From Bacteroidota bacterium (GTDB taxonomy: Bacteria; Bacteroidota; Ignavibacteria; SZUA-365), in contig JAGTUW010000135.1 in NCBI GenBank assembly GCA_018224345.1, positions 1 through 7,210 of the forward strand: a DNA stretch of 7,210 nucleotides, in the 5' to 3' direction. Shown here one piece after another: positions 5,754 through 7,210 of this stretch (position 1 is the stretch's first letter; every line of letters starts with the position of its first letter). The translations under genes were made by a program, and so were the position numbers. The notes below the pieces were generated by a model that saw only the letters and a program-made list of their open reading frames with translations, was not told the origin of the DNA and made no database searches.

Positions 5754-6242
5754 TCAGAGCTTGAGCTGAGACTTGATTCCTTCAAGCTCATCGATCGCGC
5801 CTGAGAAGCGTTCGATCAGCAGGTCAATCATCTGCTGCAGTTTCACAATATCGACAGGAACGAAATCAGTATTGATCATCCCGTCAGTTATCGAACTACC
5901 AGTTGCAGTTGATGCAGGCTGTTTCTTGCCGGAATTTGTGACAGCTGGAGGACGCCCCGGACGCCGGTCGGGTGTCTTCGTCCCAGCCGTGCCTGCCGCG
6001 GAGGCCTTCGGCCTGCCCGGGCGTTTCGTGGTAGCGGTGATGGCGCCGGAAGCAATTCGTTCCCTGAGGTCTGTAAGACGATTCAGCACCTTGTCGGTGA
6101 CGCGCGTGGCTTTTCCGTTTTTGATGTTTCCGAGTGTGATGGGGCTCAGTCCTCCTTCCCGCGCGATTGCCGCGGCAGTCCAACCCTGTTCCATCATTTC
6201 ACTGATGTGCTTTCTGGCAAGTTCAAGATTTGCATCGCTCAT
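5754..6242 (-). CDS. Helix-turn-helix protein with two AT-hook-like motifs and C-terminal amphipathic helix
   Basis: A 162-residue protein. ATG 6242 is chosen because the DNA-binding domain begins there and a GGAG lies ten bases upstream, a rather long spacing; the frame is open 83 codons further upstream but without recognisable domain content. Residues 5-60 form a small XRE/Cro-like or CopG-unlike helical fold, with WTAAAIAREGGLSPITLGNI (21-40) as the helix-turn-helix and KNGKATRV after it. Two AT-hook-like motifs follow, KRPGRPK (73-79) and RRPGRPP (93-99), in a low-complexity Ala/Thr/Gly linker. The C-terminus VDIVKLQQMIDLLIERF...LEGIKSQL (130-160) is a heptad-like helix, probably for oligomerisation. 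The layout suggests a DNA-binding regulator or nucleoid-associated protein acting on AT-rich minor grooves as well as a specific site. I do not recognise the gene. It is convergent with the cytochrome gene and divergent from msrA. Confidence 0.8.
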   Translation of the reverse strand: MSDANLELARKHISEMMEQGWTAAAIAREGGLSPITLGNIKNGKATRVTDKVLNRLTDLRERIASGAITATTKRPGRPKASAAGTAGTKTPDRRPGRPPAVTNSGKKQPASTATGSSITDGMINTDFVPVDIVKLQQMIDLLIERFSGAIDELEGIKSQLKL

Positions 6243-6561
6243 CAAATAATATCTCCGATTAATATATGGTCGCTGTGTGATTGCTTCCTCTGTCCCATCC
6301 TGATCGGATGATATGGGAAACCTGCAATGGTATACAATTACAGATAAATCACTTTGTGAAACAAGTCTCCTGCTGCAGATGGCTGTCGATACGTTGTTCC
6401 TGAGCGATTCAGCGCTGTCCAGGTCCCGGTTCTGCGCAATGATGTGACATGTGTCCGGGTGTCCTTCTTCCTTCTTCGTATTGCCCTGCAAGTTGTCCCG
6501 GGAACCTGTATATTAAAGGACACGATATTTACAGGAATCAGACAACCCGGAAAGGAACACG
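6243..6561. other. Divergent intergenic region between the helix-turn-helix gene and msrA
   Basis: This 319-base stretch has no supported gene; the ORFs in it lack recognisable domains and ribosome-binding sites. It must hold the promoters for both flanking genes. Visible elements are an AATGGTATACAATT near-palindrome (6326-6339, one mismatch), a CCCAT/ATGGG inverted repeat spanning 6295-6318, and TATATT (6509-6514) as a possible msrA -10 with only a weak CTGCAA 17 bases upstream. None is strong enough for a firm promoter call. Confidence 0.5.
6326..6339. promoter_or_regulatory. Near-palindrome, possible operator
   Basis: AATGGTATACAATT pairs at six of seven positions around GTATAC. It lies 84 bases upstream of the helix-turn-helix gene start, between it and msrA, so an autoregulatory site is conceivable. 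The evidence is position and symmetry only. Confidence 0.25.
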
Positions 6562-6564
6562 TTG
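6551..6564 (+). promoter_or_regulatory. Ribosome-binding site and TTG start deciding the msrA N-terminus
   Basis: AAAGGA (6551-6556) lies five bases before TTG 6562. TTG is the only usable start codon between the upstream in-frame stop (TAA at 6514-6516) and the hydrophobic leader. Starting at the first ATG (6688) would drop a complete lipoprotein signal peptide and has no comparable purine-rich site. Confidence 0.7.
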
Positions 6565-7210
6565 CATTCAATATCGTCAAGCGCACTCGTCTTCTTGCTT
6601 CTGCTTCTGAGCGGTTGCGACAGGCAGCGGGTCTCCGCGGAGGCACAAGATGATCACAGTATCCGAAATACATTACAACAACAGCGTATGAATATGAATC
6701 AGGAAGAACAACTGGATCCGGATGTGGCAGAGACGGGACTCACAACAGACAGTGTCACCGTGGGGGCCGGTTGCTTCTGGTGTGTCGAGGCGGTGTTCGA
6801 ACTCCTTGACGGCGTCATGGAGGTCGAAGCCGGCTATACAGGCGGAGAAGTCGAGCATCCCACGTATGAGCAGGTTTGTTCCGGGAACACTGGCCATGCC
6901 GAAGTCGCCCGCATTGTCTATGATCCAACGAAAATAAGCTTCAGGGAATTACTCGATGTCTTCTGGCAGTCACATGACCCGACCACACTCAACCGGCAGG
7001 GTGCAGATGTTGGAACACAGTATCGCTCGGCGGTTTTTTACCATGATGAAGAACAACGCGTCATTGCTGAAGAATCGAAACAGCGGGCACAGCAAAGCTT
7101 CGATCAGGAGATCGTTACCGAAATCAAACCTCTTGATGTGTTCTATCCGGCGGAGGATTATCATCAGGACTACTATCAGCGCAATCGCAATGCTCCGTAT
7201 TGTCAGATGG
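6562..7210 (+). CDS. msrA: Peptide methionine-S-sulfoxide reductase MsrA, predicted lipoprotein form (3' end outside window)
   Basis: The frame is open from TTG 6562 to the window edge, 216 codons. Residues 1-18 form a lipoprotein signal peptide (HSISSSALVFLLLLLSG) ending at LSGC, so C19 is the predicted lipidated residue, with Asp at +2. A polar linker (20-65) leads to the MsrA domain: V67-GAGCFWC with catalytic C71, then GYTGGEVEHPTYEQV, GHAEVARIVYDP, HDPTTLNRQGADVGTQYRS and YHQDYYQRN. By comparison with E. coli MsrA, F72, W73, Y102, E114, D149 and Y154 are the substrate-binding and catalytic residues; all are present. C74 and C214 (APYC) may serve as recycling cysteines. The enzyme reduces methionine-S-sulfoxide in proteins, here probably in the envelope. 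The signal peptide lacks the usual Lys/Arg at its start, which weakens the lipoprotein call slightly. A C-terminal MsrB fusion beyond the edge cannot be excluded. Confidence 0.93.
   Translation, partial: MHSISSSALVFLLLLLSGCDRQRVSAEAQDDHSIRNTLQQQRMNMNQEEQLDPDVAETGLTTDSVTVGAGCFWCVEAVFELLDGVMEVEAGYTGGEVEHPTYEQVCSGNTGHAEVARIVYDPTKISFRELLDVFWQSHDPTTLNRQGADVGTQYRSAVFYHDEEQRVIAEESKQRAQQSFDQEIVTEIKPLDVFYPAEDYHQDYYQRNRNAPYCQM

Noticed and set aside
6243..6491. 83-codon N-terminal extension of the helix-turn-helix protein
   Set aside because: No domain-like content, and the sequence occupies the region that must hold the divergent promoters. The GGAG before ATG 6242 is somewhat distant, so this rejection is not absolute.

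Overview
The window suggests a member of the Bacteroidota/Chlorobiota assemblage. It carries two TonB-dependent receptors, one with the carboxypeptidase-regulatory-like N-terminal extension and a 'CC-E-L-S' plug variant that I associate with that group, plus a collagen-tethered multiheme cytochrome lipoprotein and an MsrA of the GCFWC type. Clear Shine-Dalgarno sequences (AGGAG or AAAGGA) precede most genes. That is unlike typical Bacteroidia and fits deeper lineages such as Ignavibacteria or Kapabacteria better. This placement is inference.

Layout. (1) Positions 2-1192, plus strand: C-terminal part of a BtuB-like TonB-dependent receptor, entering from the left edge. (2) 1193-1402: convergent intergenic region with a 16-bp direct repeat, a hairpin and a terminator-like GC-rich hairpin. 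(3) 1403-3652 and 3709-4206, both minus: a two-gene operon. The promoter-proximal gene encodes a secreted Cys/His-rich protein and the second a full-length TonB-dependent receptor whose only three cysteines cluster in the plug. An inverted repeat joins the stop codon of the first gene to the ribosome-binding site of the second. (4) 4207-4560: divergent regulatory region with overlapping candidate promoters and two dyads. (5) 4561-5646, plus: hexaheme c-type cytochrome lipoprotein with a collagen-like Gly-X-Y tether. (6) 5680-5723: long bidirectional terminator. (7) 5754-6242, minus: a small helix-turn-helix protein with two AT-hook-like motifs and a C-terminal amphipathic helix. (8) 6243-6561: divergent intergenic region. 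(9) 6562 to the right edge, plus: a predicted lipoprotein form of methionine sulfoxide reductase A starting at TTG, cut off at its 3' end.

Functionally the window is about the cell envelope: uptake of scarce ligands across the outer membrane (the Cys/His-rich partner points to a transition metal), extracytoplasmic electron transfer, and repair of oxidised envelope proteins. I see no phage, transposon, CRISPR, rRNA or tRNA gene. The least ordinary items are the collagen-stalked hexaheme lipoprotein, the Cys-rich protein/receptor pair with its apparent translational-coupling hairpin, the TTG-initiated lipoprotein MsrA, and the helix-turn-helix/AT-hook protein.
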